42,798 nt of DNA from Oscillospiraceae bacterium (GCA_017935145.1 JAGBIE010000008.1:1-42798), one strand, 5' to 3'; shown: positions 32,339-39,884, counted from the first letter of the stretch. Numbers and translations: made by a program. Notes: generated by a model not told the origin, from the sequence alone.

Positions 32339-33315
32339 AGCCAGCCCTCGTTGTGTTCTTTGTAGTCTTTCACCAGTGCGTCTGCATCGCGAATGAGCGC
32401 TTCCATCTCCTCTGTGGAGTAGCAGGTTGCGCCACTGGCGCAGGCGTGTCCGCCACCGTGATACTTCTCTGCCAAATCGCTAATTTTTACAAAGCGACTG
32501 CGCAGGCGCACCCGAATAGAGCCATCGGGATTATCAATGAGCGCCATCCAGCAGATACAGCCACGGATGGAGTCCAAATTCCCCACCACGGCAGAGGCCT
32601 GCTCTTGGGTAAGACCAAATTTTTCCTGCATGGCCTTGTCCACATAGATATAGGCCACGCCGTTCTCTGTGACGCACATTTTTTCGTAGATGTAAGCCTT
32701 GAATTTGAGATATTCAAAGGCCTCCAAGTAAAGGCGGGCAAAGAGGGTCTCCGTGTCCACGCCCGCGTCTAGTAGCACGGCGGCATTGCGGAGAGTTTCT
32801 CCTGTGACGCCCGTGTACTTAAAGCGTCCCGAATCCGTTACCATGCCTGTGTACAGGTGGGTGGCGGCTTCTTTGGTCAGCACCAGTTCATCTGCAAAGG
32901 TGCGGTAGAAATCCACAATCATCTCACAGCAGGAACTCCGCTCTTCTTCCACCCACATGATGTCTCCGTAAGGCTCTACAGGGATGTGGTGGTCAATTTT
33001 AATCAGTTCCACCACCTTGGAAAAGTTGGGATTGGAAATCCGCCCCACAGATGCCGTATCCAGCACAATGCCAAGGGCATCACGATATTCTTCTTCTGCC
33101 ACAGGCGCATCTTCGGGACCCATAAACTCCAAATACTGGGCGGTGTCCGCATCGATGAGATAGATTTTCTTTTGGGGGAAAGTAGCCTGCAAAATGGCTT
33201 TAAGGCCCTTGGTGGCACCCACACAGTCCCCATCGTTGCGCACATGGCGGAAGAGGAAAATTTTATCGTATTGTTTGATTTTTTGGAGAATGTTCTCCTT
33301 CACTTTCTGATTCAT
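32335..33315 (-). CDS. DHH/DHHA1 phosphoesterase, NrnA-like (copy 2)
   Basis: This 326-residue NrnA-like protein belongs to the group degrading nanoRNA, pAp or pApA. H24, D28 and D30 in RHVRNDGDCVG, D85 in LDTASVG, and DHH at 107-109 form the two-metal site; GGGHACASG near the C-terminus is the DHHA1 substrate-binding motif. It is a paralogue of the gene upstream, with shared phrases FPQKK, LYTGMVTDSGRF and DHHI. It overlaps both neighbours by four bases. Whether the two copies have split substrates cannot be told from sequence. Confidence 0.93.
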   Translation of the reverse strand: MNQKVKENILQKIKQYDKIFLFRHVRNDGDCVGATKGLKAILQATFPQKKIYLIDADTAQYLEFMGPEDAPVAEEEYRDALGIVLDTASVGRISNPNFSKVVELIKIDHHIPVEPYGDIMWVEEERSSCCEMIVDFYRTFADELVLTKEAATHLYTGMVTDSGRFKYTGVTGETLRNAAVLLDAGVDTETLFARLYLEAFEYLKFKAYIYEKMCVTENGVAYIYVDKAMQEKFGLTQEQASAVVGNLDSIRGCICWMALIDNPDGSIRVRLRSRFVKISDLAEKYHGGGHACASGATCYSTEEMEALIRDADALVKDYKEHNEGWL

Positions 33316-34253
33316 CGGGTTTCTCCCTTCAAAGCATCTAAATCGCGAAGTAGCGCCATGGCGGTTTCCCTATCGGGCAAAGTGCATCCGCTGGCTTTGG
33401 CGTGTCCGCCCCCGCCATATTTCACGGCGATGGGGTTAATATTTTGGTCGGCAGAGCGAATCTCGCACAAAATGCCCTGCTCCGTTTCCGTAAAATTCAC
33501 CCAAATATCCACCCCGCGGATATCCGCCATGGTGTTCACCATGCCACGGGATGCGGTAAAGGTGTCCATTTGGAGAGAGGCAAGTTGCTCACGGGTGGTG
33601 TAGATGTAGGCGGTATTTTTCTCCGTAAACTGCACCCGCAGCAGAAATTCCGCTTTTCTCGCCTTATTTTCATAACTATCGGCGTATAAATCACGGAAGA
33701 GGGCGTTGGTGTCAAAGGGGACGCTACGCAAAAATGCCGCCAAAGTGTGGGTGCGCGCGCCAGCGGAATCGTAGCGGAAGCGCCCCGAATCCGTCACCAT
33801 GCCCGTGTATAAACTCTTGGCGGCAAGAGGAGTAAGGCGCAGACCCGACTCCATGGCAAAGTGGGCAATCAGCCCGCAACAACTCTCGTAAGAGGTGTCC
33901 ACAATCTCCGTATGACAGAACTTTTCCGCAAAAATGTGATGGTCAAAGCGCACCGTGTCTTTTGCAAGGGCATAGCGCTCATCGCTGACTAAGGTAGCGC
34001 TTCCGCAGTCCAAAACCACCGCCAAAGCGTCTTTGTAAAGACCATCTTCCACCGTGTCCATTTGCGAAGATTCCATAAAGGAGTAGATGCCCGCATCATC
34101 CCCCACGGCATAGACCTTCTTTTGGGGGAAATTCTCCCGCAGAAGCGCCCGCAGACCAATCTGCGAGCCCAAGGCATCCCCATCGGGGCGCTTGTGGCGG
34201 TGGATGATGATAGTATCATATTGTTGGATTTTTTCCAAAACGGCTTGAAACAT
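33312..34253 (-). CDS. DHH/DHHA1 phosphoesterase, NrnA-like (copy 1)
   Basis: This 313-residue protein carries H20, D24 and D26 in HRHKRPDGDALGS, D82 in VVLDCGS, DHH at 104-106 (RFDHHI), and the C-terminal GGGGHAKASG motif. All catalytic positions expected for NrnA-type oligoribonuclease/pAp phosphatases are present. It is the first gene of the leftward nrn-nrn-surE operon. The ribosome binding site is GAGGG, seven bases from the ATG. A promoter lies at 34338-34367, divergent from the 5'-3' exonuclease gene. Confidence 0.93.
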   Translation of the reverse strand: MFQAVLEKIQQYDTIIIHRHKRPDGDALGSQIGLRALLRENFPQKKVYAVGDDAGIYSFMESSQMDTVEDGLYKDALAVVLDCGSATLVSDERYALAKDTVRFDHHIFAEKFCHTEIVDTSYESCCGLIAHFAMESGLRLTPLAAKSLYTGMVTDSGRFRYDSAGARTHTLAAFLRSVPFDTNALFRDLYADSYENKARKAEFLLRVQFTEKNTAYIYTTREQLASLQMDTFTASRGMVNTMADIRGVDIWVNFTETEQGILCEIRSADQNINPIAVKYGGGGHAKASGCTLPDRETAMALLRDLDALKGETR

Positions 34254-34337
34254 AAAAAACCCTCATTTCACAAAAGGTGCTTGCCCCAAGGGCAGGAGGA
34301 TGTTATGATAGAGAAAAGCGAAAAATGCTTTACAGGA

Positions 34338-34367
34338 CATTATACTATAGAAAAATGTCAAAATGCA
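34338..34367 (-). promoter_or_regulatory. Promoter of the nrn-nrn-surE operon
   Basis: On the minus strand TTGCAT (34362-34367) and a perfect TATAAT (34338-34343) are separated by 18 bases. Confidence 0.5.
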
Positions 34368-34396
34368 ACTGATATTTATGGAAAGGAGGGATTTTT

Positions 34397-35239
34397 CTGG
34401 CACATTTCCTCTTGGTGGATGGGCACAATCTGCTCTTCCAAATGTTCTACGGCATGCCCAACCAAATTTTGGACAGAAACGGCCACGCCATCCACGGCAC
34501 CATCGGCTTTGTGGGGGCGCTTCTGAAAATCATCCGCCGTCTGCGCCCCAGCCATGTGGCGGTGGTCTTTGACGGGGAGACCCACAATCCGCGGAAAGAT
34601 TTGGACGAAACCTACAAGGCGAACCGCCCCGATTGGTCGCAGATGGAGGAAGAAGAAACTCCCTTCTCTCAACTTCCCGATATTTATCGCGCCTTGGATG
34701 CACTAGGCATCTGCCATCGGGAGACGGAAACCTGCGAAGCGGACGATTGGCTGGCGGGTTTTGCCCACCGCTTGGGAAAAGAACATCGGGTGACCATCTG
34801 CTCGCAGGATAGTGACTTTTTCCAGCTCATTACCAAAAATGTGCAAATTCTCCGCTATCGCGGGGAGCATTCCGTTCTCTGCACCGAGGATTATATTCAG
34901 GAAAAACTGGGCATTTGCCCCTGCCAGTATGCCGATTTCAAATCCCTCACGGGAGATACGGCGGATAATATCCGAGGGGCGGACAAGGTGGGTCCCAAAA
35001 CCGCCGCGGCGCTCATGACGGAGTTCGGGGATTTAAATCATCTCCTGCAACATGTGGAGGATGTGAAAAAACCCTCCATTCGCGCATCCCTCACCCAATG
35101 CCGTGACCGACTTTTGAAAAATCGCGCGCTCATCTGCCTTGCGGGGGAGGAAAACCTCCCCTTCACCATACAGGACATGGTCTTTACGGATAAAGGCCTT
35201 TCCACCATGCAAGTTCTTGCCCGCATCGGGATAAGATAA
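34397..35239 (+). CDS. 5'-3' exonuclease (Pol I N-terminal type, FEN-like)
   Basis: This 280-residue stand-alone 5' nuclease has the metal-site blocks LLVDGHNLL, VVFDGE, YKANRPDW, CEADDWLAGFA and ICSQDSDFFQ. They are followed by the helix-3-turn-helix TGDTADNIRGADKVGPKTAA that grips DNA. The reading starts at CTG 34397: AAAGGAGG ends seven bases upstream and the family-like LLVDGHN follows at once. The next in-frame start, TTG 34412, would lie 22 bases from the ribosome binding site. It probably acts in DNA repair or primer removal. It ends at a GGTGGTG terminator. Confidence 0.9.
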   Translation: MAHFLLVDGHNLLFQMFYGMPNQILDRNGHAIHGTIGFVGALLKIIRRLRPSHVAVVFDGETHNPRKDLDETYKANRPDWSQMEEEETPFSQLPDIYRALDALGICHRETETCEADDWLAGFAHRLGKEHRVTICSQDSDFFQLITKNVQILRYRGEHSVLCTEDYIQEKLGICPCQYADFKSLTGDTADNIRGADKVGPKTAAALMTEFGDLNHLLQHVEDVKKPSIRASLTQCRDRLLKNRALICLAGEENLPFTIQDMVFTDKGLSTMQVLARIGIR

Positions 35240-35270
35240 AAAAACACCACCCGTGTAGGGTGGTGTTTTT
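35240..35270. terminator. GGTGGTG-family bidirectional terminator
   Basis: AAAAACACCACCC, loop GTGTA, then GGGTGGTGTTTTT. It lies directly after the exonuclease stop and downstream of the leftward gene ending at 35287. Confidence 0.88.
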
Positions 35271-35286
35271 CGGTTTGTTGTGAGAA

Positions 35287-36639
35287 TCAGATAGTGCGGG
35301 AAATAACATTAACTCTTGTAATAACATCTCGCAAGCGATCTGTGCCAACCATATACTCCAATGCATCATCTGCTGTTTCACACACCATTTCGGTTTCAGG
35401 CCTGTTTGCCCGATAAATCGTAATTTTTTGATTTGTTCCATATCGGACAATACCATACGTGATGCCGTTCCAAACAAATTCGATTTCCGCTCCCCATTTA
35501 ATGCTACGCTTAAATTCGCTGATCGTTTCAAAATTCATGCTGCCATCGGGGATAATAATACTGTTATCCACAGAAAACATCCTCTCATATTGTTTAAATT
35601 CGGGAGCGCCGCTTGGATAATTGATTGGAGGACTCAACTCGGGATGCTTATCAGGGTTGTTCCAATTAATGATATGATCGTGGGGATTTGTGTGCTTATC
35701 TCCCCTGTTATGATTGGTTTCATGTCGTTCCTTTTCCGCACGCCCGTCATCCCCGATTTTTGTTTTAAAAACGTCCCCATTTTTCATTATGGTTGTTTTA
35801 ATCTCACCAGGATTCCCCAAATACCTTGAATCGTTTGGCTTATTAGGGTTCGGTCTCCATTCTCCGCCAAAAGCACTTCCTCCACCTTTGCCAATCCTGT
35901 ACGCTTCCATTGTATCACACTTTTGTGCAGTTGTGCCACCAATTTTGAAGGCATCCAAATCCTCTGCACAAAAACTGCGTTCGTAAGCCATGTGCCGCCA
36001 CGAACTGCGCTCATAATCCACAAATACGATATTTCCCTGCATTTCGGGGAAAGGCGTATTGTAACAGATAATCCGTTCTGGCTCGATGCGGTGAAGCATC
36101 TCGTTGTATCCTGCCATAAACCACTCTTTTTGGTCTTTGCGGTTGTCGTGTTCCGATGCCATATAGGTAGACACTGCAACGGTGCTCCCTTTCTCAACAC
36201 CTTCAAAGCAGAAATCAAAGGTGGACTCATCGCCCCAGTTCACTGTCGGGATGACACGAATCCCTTTGGATGCCCAATATGCTCCGCACCAACGATTACG
36301 AAAAACATTGTAAAGTTGCATCACAGGCGCCATTTCCAAATACATACTGAAATCTGGCGATAGAACGGCGCGGTATCTGGATAGCTTCTCGATGTCATTG
36401 TCGGGGCTCTTCCACACTCGCTCAAAGCGGTAGTCATAGAGAAAAAAGTGCACCATGCGGTTAAGATGGTTTTGGTCTTCCAAATGGGTCTTGTCAAAGC
36501 CAATGAGGAGCAGATCATCAAAATCTCCCGCCCTTGATTCAAATTTAGGTATGATGGGGATTTGCAGTTTTCCCTTCCCTGGAAACTGATTTCGAAGAAG
36601 TGTTTGGCTTGTGCGATAGTTGTAATTTTCTTCTGTCAT
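35287..36639 (-). CDS. DUF4417-like protein with toxin-like C-terminal region
   Basis: The 450-residue composite begins with about 235 residues resembling the phage-associated DUF4417 family (LSPDFSMYLEMAPVMQLYN, NRWCGAYWASKGIRVIPTV, TVAVSTYM). A Gly-rich joint GKGGGSAFGG follows, then a His-rich region (ERHETNHNRGDKHTNPHDH) that looks like the active part of a secreted-type nuclease toxin. A final 75-residue module contains IKWGAEIEFVWNGITYGI and DALEYMVGTDRLRD. The ATG at 36639 follows AGGAGG. Base composition is more A+T-rich than nearby housekeeping genes. It could be phage- or mobile-element-derived; the toxin role is inference. Confidence 0.8.
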   Translation of the reverse strand: MTEENYNYRTSQTLLRNQFPGKGKLQIPIIPKFESRAGDFDDLLLIGFDKTHLEDQNHLNRMVHFFLYDYRFERVWKSPDNDIEKLSRYRAVLSPDFSMYLEMAPVMQLYNVFRNRWCGAYWASKGIRVIPTVNWGDESTFDFCFEGVEKGSTVAVSTYMASEHDNRKDQKEWFMAGYNEMLHRIEPERIICYNTPFPEMQGNIVFVDYERSSWRHMAYERSFCAEDLDAFKIGGTTAQKCDTMEAYRIGKGGGSAFGGEWRPNPNKPNDSRYLGNPGEIKTTIMKNGDVFKTKIGDDGRAEKERHETNHNRGDKHTNPHDHIINWNNPDKHPELSPPINYPSGAPEFKQYERMFSVDNSIIIPDGSMNFETISEFKRSIKWGAEIEFVWNGITYGIVRYGTNQKITIYRANRPETEMVCETADDALEYMVGTDRLRDVITRVNVISRTI

Positions 36640-36700
36640 AGTTGACCTCCTATCAAAAGTAAGGAACAAGTCCCTCTATAAGAAGGTCAAAACAAGCGGA

Positions 36701-36724
36701 TTGTTGCACAGGTTTGTACAACAA
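36701..36724. promoter_or_regulatory. Inverted repeat between divergent genes
   Basis: TTGTTGCACA and TGTACAACAA form a 10-bp inverted repeat with one mismatch and a four-base centre, lying between the DUF4417-like gene and the rhodanese gene. A protein-binding site is possible. Confidence 0.35.
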
Positions 36725-36736
36725 AATCTTGCCATA

Positions 36737-36766
36737 TTGACGAAAAGGATTCTTTTCGGGTACAAT
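36737..36766 (+). promoter_or_regulatory. Promoter of the rhodanese lipoprotein gene
   Basis: TTGACG (36737-36742) and TACAAT (36761-36766) have an 18-base spacer, 20 bases before the start codon. Confidence 0.6.
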
Positions 36767-36785
36767 ATCCTCAAGGAGTGATGGT

Positions 36786-37205
36786 ATGAAACGCATCTAT
36801 TTACTACTTTTAGTGGTCGCCGTGGCAGTGATATTCACCGCCTGCCAAAAAAATCCCGCACCCAAGGAGGTCTCGCCTGTGCCTAACACCTACATCAGCA
36901 TCAGCCAAGAAGAGGCAAAACATCTTATGGATACAGAAACGGGCTACATCATTTTGGATGTACGCCGTCAAGACGAATATGACGCAGGACATATCCCCAA
37001 TGCTGTCCTTCTGCCCAACGAGACTTTGGCAGAAACCGCGGAAAGTGTTCTCAAAGACAAAGACCAACTGATTTTGGTCTACTGCCGTAGCGGTAACCGC
37101 AGTAAGCAGGCTTCCCAAGTCCTTGCCGATTTGGGCTACACCAATGTGAAAGAATTCGGTGGCATCCTCGACTGGCAATATGAAATCGTAATCGAATGCA
37201 ATTAA
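36786..37205 (+). CDS. Rhodanese-like lipoprotein
   Basis: The 139-residue protein has a signal peptide with lipobox IFTAC (Cys20) and a single rhodanese domain. LDVRRQDEYDAGHIPNAVLL is the family start and the active-site loop is VYCRSGNRSKQA, with the catalytic cysteine present. It should be exported and lipid-anchored, where relatives act in sulphur transfer or thiol handling. AAGGAG lies seven bases before the ATG. It is a single-gene unit with its own promoter and terminator. Confidence 0.93.
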   Translation: MKRIYLLLLVVAVAVIFTACQKNPAPKEVSPVPNTYISISQEEAKHLMDTETGYIILDVRRQDEYDAGHIPNAVLLPNETLAETAESVLKDKDQLILVYCRSGNRSKQASQVLADLGYTNVKEFGGILDWQYEIVIECN

Positions 37206-37237
37206 AAAAACACCACCCAAACGGGTGGTGTTTTTTT
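37204..37237. terminator. GGTGGTG-family bidirectional terminator
   Basis: AAAAAAACACCACCC, loop AAAC, then GGGTGGTGTTTTTTT. It overlaps the stop codons of both converging genes (rhodanese and XRE). Confidence 0.9.
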
Positions 37238-37439
37238 ATATCTCTTTTTCAAACTTAATAATATCGCACACTTCGCAATCCAAGGCATAGCACAACATAT
37301 CCAGAGTTTTTGTGCTAATTGCTTCTCCTTTTTTTATACGATGAAAAGTGTTGGCGGAAAAACCCTGCTTGAATATTAAATTATATTCAGTAATTCCTTT
37401 TTTGAACAGTGTTTCATAAAACGGCTTATAGGAAATCAT
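37236..37439 (-). CDS. XRE-family DNA-binding regulator
   Basis: The 67-residue Cro/C1-type protein starts MISYKPFYETLFKKG. The helix-turn-helix is around YNLIFKQGFSANTFHRIKKG, and the end LCYALDCEVCDIIKFE is typical of the HTH_26 group. An ATG at 37445 is also possible, but GGTG is better placed for 37439. It is divergent from a lipoprotein gene whose promoter spacer is a perfect palindrome, its likely binding site. Confidence 0.88.
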   Translation of the reverse strand: MISYKPFYETLFKKGITEYNLIFKQGFSANTFHRIKKGEAISTKTLDMLCYALDCEVCDIIKFEKEI

Positions 37440-37476
37440 CTTCATTCACCAAGCATAGTGTAGCATGCTTAAATTG

Positions 37477-37505
37477 TTGACAATACTCAATATATTGAGT
37501 ATAAT
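37477..37505 (+). promoter_or_regulatory. Consensus promoter of the histidine/cysteine-rich lipoprotein gene
   Basis: TTGACA (37477-37482) and TATAAT (37500-37505) with exactly 17 bases between, a perfect sigma-A consensus. Such a strong promoter would need a repressor to stay silent. Confidence 0.85.
37483..37502. promoter_or_regulatory. 20-bp perfect palindrome, candidate operator
   Basis: ATACTCAATA followed by TATTGAGTAT is perfectly palindromic. It fills the spacer and enters the -10 of the promoter, the best place for a repressor. The divergent XRE protein is the obvious candidate. Confidence 0.65.
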
Positions 37506-37546
37506 TTTTCCTGTCTGAAAAATCAGACGAGGAAAGGAGAATGAAA

Positions 37547-38269
37547 ATGAAAAAAGTATTGGCGAGCTTTGTGGCATTGTTGATGGCGTTTGGTTGCATT
37601 GGATGTGCCGCCACATGTGCACATGAGTGGTCTCCGGCAACATGCACCATGCCCGCAACTTGTCAGAATTGTGGCGAGGCAACTGGTAGCGCATTGGGAC
37701 ATAATTACCATAACGCAACATGCACTACAGCCGAAAAGTGCTCTATCTGTGGAGAGGAACAAGGCACTCCTTTGGGGCATCAGTATGTTTCTGGTTATTG
37801 TATTCGTTGCAACGAAAAAGACCCGGATTATGTAGAATATGGTACTCTTACAGGAACAATTACTTATAAGTACAACAACTATATCGGGCATCGTGGTGAT
37901 ACGGGTGCAGTTATCTTTCTTATCCCAAAGAACACCAAATCCTTGCCAGATGGAATTGGTTTGGGATTAACATCTTATGCCAAAGACGGAATTTTTGCCA
38001 CCAAAGCGGGAGGCAACGGTTCTTATACAATTAACCAAGTTCCTGCGGGTGAATATTACGTAGTAGTTATTTCTAACAACACAAATGATAATCCAAGTCG
38101 TGTTGCGGACTACAATACATGGGGGCCTACTATCTTGATGTTCTCCGAAAAGGGCAAGACTAACGCGATGACAACGGCGAAAGTTAACAAAATAAGGCAC
38201 GGCAGTGTAACAATTTATGGCAACAGATCAGCAGACTATTCTTACGATTTTGGTATTACATACATTTGA
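37547..38269 (+). CDS. Secreted or lipid-anchored protein with two Cys/His motifs and a beta domain
   Basis: The 240-residue protein starts with a hydrophobic signal ending near GCIGCAATC, probably lipidated though the lipobox is not ideal. Two short Cys/His repeats follow, each like CAHEWSPATC then CQNCGEATGSALGHNY, a motif common in Bacillota surface proteins that may bind metal. The C-terminal 150 residues look beta-rich (GTLTGTITYKYNN, GSYTINQVPAGEYYVVVIS), similar to carboxypeptidase regulatory or Ig-like domains. GGAG is seven bases before the ATG at 37547. Its GC content is lower than that of neighbours. Function is unknown. Confidence 0.85.
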   Translation: MKKVLASFVALLMAFGCIGCAATCAHEWSPATCTMPATCQNCGEATGSALGHNYHNATCTTAEKCSICGEEQGTPLGHQYVSGYCIRCNEKDPDYVEYGTLTGTITYKYNNYIGHRGDTGAVIFLIPKNTKSLPDGIGLGLTSYAKDGIFATKAGGNGSYTINQVPAGEYYVVVISNNTNDNPSRVADYNTWGPTILMFSEKGKTNAMTTAKVNKIRHGSVTIYGNRSADYSYDFGITYI

Positions 38270-38281
38270 ATTCTAAGATAT

Positions 38282-38311
38282 AAAAACACCACCCAAACGG
38301 GTGGTGTTTTT
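38282..38311. terminator. GGTGGTG-family bidirectional terminator
   Basis: AAAAACACCACCC, loop AAAC, then GGGTGGTGTTTTT. It has the same core and loop, in the same orientation, as the one at 37204. It ends the lipoprotein gene and the leftward NUDIX gene. Confidence 0.9.
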
Positions 38312-38819
38312 ATATCTCGTGTTCTGCCATGAGGCGCTCCATAACCCGCGCCTCCCGCTCCAACATGGATTGGCGCTTGGTGCCGTGGTCGTGGTAGCGG
38401 TTCACCCAAATGGCCTCCTCGGGGGAGACATAGCGGAGTAAAAACCGCTCCTCCGCCTCATAGTTATCTAACTGCTGAGGATAGATGGTATCCTCCGTGT
38501 GGCAAATATAGTAGTAGTTATCCTGAATGAAAATATCTTCCCGCCAGCCTTTCATCACACGGCGGACAGAGCCAAATTCCCGCACGGATTCGGGGTAGAC
38601 TTTCAGCCCCGCCTCCTCCATGACCTCACGGCAGAGGGCATCCAGCCAAGTTTCTCCCGCCTCGATGCCACCGCCAGGAAATTTATAATAGTCAAATTTC
38701 TGGCTGTACACCATGGCCAGTTTTTTGTCTTTGATCACAATCCCCCGCACCGATGGGCGCACCACCGCCTTGCCGTCAGGGTCATAGTCCTTTAAATCCA
38801 TGTAAAACAGTTCTCGCAT
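38310..38819 (-). CDS. NUDIX hydrolase
   Basis: This 169-residue protein contains a complete Nudix box, GGIEAGETWLDALCREVMEE followed by AGL (about residues 50-72), with the expected Gly, Glu and REVMEE spacing. It hydrolyses nucleoside diphosphates linked to another moiety; the substrate cannot be predicted. VRGIVIKDKKLAMVYSQKFDYYKFPGG is the usual N-terminal sheet. The ribosome binding site is AAAGGAGG. It lies 36 bases after the YitT-like gene and is probably co-transcribed with it. Confidence 0.94.
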   Translation of the reverse strand: MRELFYMDLKDYDPDGKAVVRPSVRGIVIKDKKLAMVYSQKFDYYKFPGGGIEAGETWLDALCREVMEEAGLKVYPESVREFGSVRRVMKGWREDIFIQDNYYYICHTEDTIYPQQLDNYEAEERFLLRYVSPEEAIWVNRYHDHGTKRQSMLEREARVMERLMAEHEI

Positions 38820-38855
38820 GGCGCGCCTCCTTTCTACGGGGATGAAAATTTATGT

Positions 38856-39737
38856 TTAATCGTTGGCCTTGAACATATCCGCCACATCGCTGATGGTTAC
38901 AAAGGCTAGGGGGTCAACGCCCTGCACGATGGTGCGCACCTTGGCAATCTGGAAGCGGTTGACCACAAAGTAGATGATGGTCTTTTCCGCATGGGAATAG
39001 CCACCGCGGGCGGCGATTTTAGTGGTACCGCACTCAAAGGCATCCATAAGAGCGGTGCTGATTTCTTCGGGGCGAGAGGTGATAATCATAACCTCTTTAC
39101 TGCGGTCAAAACCTTCCACCACAAAGTCCACGGTTTTGAGTCCCGCGGCGTAGGCCACGATGGAGTACAGGGGCAAAATCCAACTGCTCAGCCACAGACC
39201 GCAGATCATATACAGCACCACGTTATACATCATCACAAAAGTGCCCACGGTGATGCCCAGTTTCTTGGCAAAAATCACCGCCATGACCTCAATGCCATCC
39301 ATGGCGCCACCGTAGCGGATGGCCATACCACTGCCCACGCCCGATACAATGCCACCAAAGAGGGCGCACAGGAGCAAATCCTGCCCCGCCAAGGGGGATG
39401 CCATGGAAACATCAATGGGAAGCACATCGCAAATCAGCCACGATGCCACGGAGTAGACCGTCACCACAAACACCGCATACACAGTGAAAACCACGCCCTG
39501 CCGTTTGAGACCAAAGAGGAACAGGGGGATGTTTAAAATCAGCAAAAACACCGAAAGGGTCATATATTCGGGAGTGATTTGGCTTAGGAAGATGGATGTG
39601 CCGGAAATGCCACTGTCGTAGAGATTCACAGGGGCTAAAAACACCGTCACGCCAAAGGCATTGATAATGCCCGCCACCAACAGCAAGAGAAAATTCTGCC
39701 ACCGCAAGGCGCGCAGGTCTTTGAGATATTGTTTCAT
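38856..39737 (-). CDS. YitT family membrane protein
   Basis: This 293-residue protein has five to six membrane segments in the first 200 residues. NAFGVTVFLAPVNLYDSGISG and GGIVSGVGSGMAIRYGGAMDG are typical YitT blocks. A soluble C-terminal DUF2179-type domain (about 205-290, VMIITSRPEEISTALM and THIS-like GGYSHAEKTIIYFVVN) follows. Relatives are conserved Bacillota membrane proteins of unknown transport role. A good promoter lies at 39770-39798. Confidence 0.93.
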   Translation of the reverse strand: MKQYLKDLRALRWQNFLLLLVAGIINAFGVTVFLAPVNLYDSGISGTSIFLSQITPEYMTLSVFLLILNIPLFLFGLKRQGVVFTVYAVFVVTVYSVASWLICDVLPIDVSMASPLAGQDLLLCALFGGIVSGVGSGMAIRYGGAMDGIEVMAVIFAKKLGITVGTFVMMYNVVLYMICGLWLSSWILPLYSIVAYAAGLKTVDFVVEGFDRSKEVMIITSRPEEISTALMDAFECGTTKIAARGGYSHAEKTIIYFVVNRFQIAKVRTIVQGVDPLAFVTISDVADMFKAND

Positions 39738-39769
39738 GGCATAAAGTCCCCCTAAGTGTGATTCTATAT

Positions 39770-39798
39770 ATTATACCATGTTCTCCCCTTTGGTGCAA
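39770..39798 (-). promoter_or_regulatory. Promoter of the yitT-NUDIX operon
   Basis: On the minus strand TTGCAC (39793-39798) and a perfect TATAAT (39770-39775) have a 17-base spacer, 33 bases before the start. Confidence 0.7.
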
Positions 39799-39804
39799 GG
39801 GATG

Positions 39805-39845
39805 GGAAAGCGCCCGCTTTGGTTATGACCAAAACGGGCGCTTCC
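39805..39845. terminator. Long hairpin downstream of the SLH-domain gene
   Basis: GGAAAGCGCCCGCTTTGGT and ACCAAAACGGGCGCTTCC pair over about 18 positions with a few mismatches and a four-base loop. No T-run follows on the minus strand, so it may stabilise the mRNA 3' end or act with the smaller hairpin at 39869. Confidence 0.5.
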
Positions 39846-39868
39846 GCCTAATTAAGGAAAGAGAGGTA

Positions 39869-39884
39869 CGGCGCAAGCGCCGTC
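39869..39884 (-). terminator. Small GC hairpin after the SLH-domain gene
   Basis: ACGGCGC, two bases, GCGCCGT: a perfect 7-bp stem 14 bases beyond the stop codon at 39898, followed on the minus strand by a pyrimidine-rich ACCTCTCTTTCC. Confidence 0.5.

Noticed and set aside
34313..34372. Short plus-strand frame upstream of the exonuclease
   Set aside because: It overlaps the divergent promoter of the nrn operon, lacks a ribosome binding site and runs out of frame into the exonuclease gene.
37599..37800. Zinc-finger DNA-binding role for the Cys/His repeats
   Set aside because: The protein has a signal sequence, and this CxxCG..LGH motif is typical of exported Bacillota proteins, so a surface role fits better.
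14590..38311. CRISPR array suspected from recurring CACCACCC/GGGTGGTG units
   Set aside because: The units are kilobases apart, sit at gene ends and have A/T arms typical of terminators; there are no regular spacers and no cas genes.
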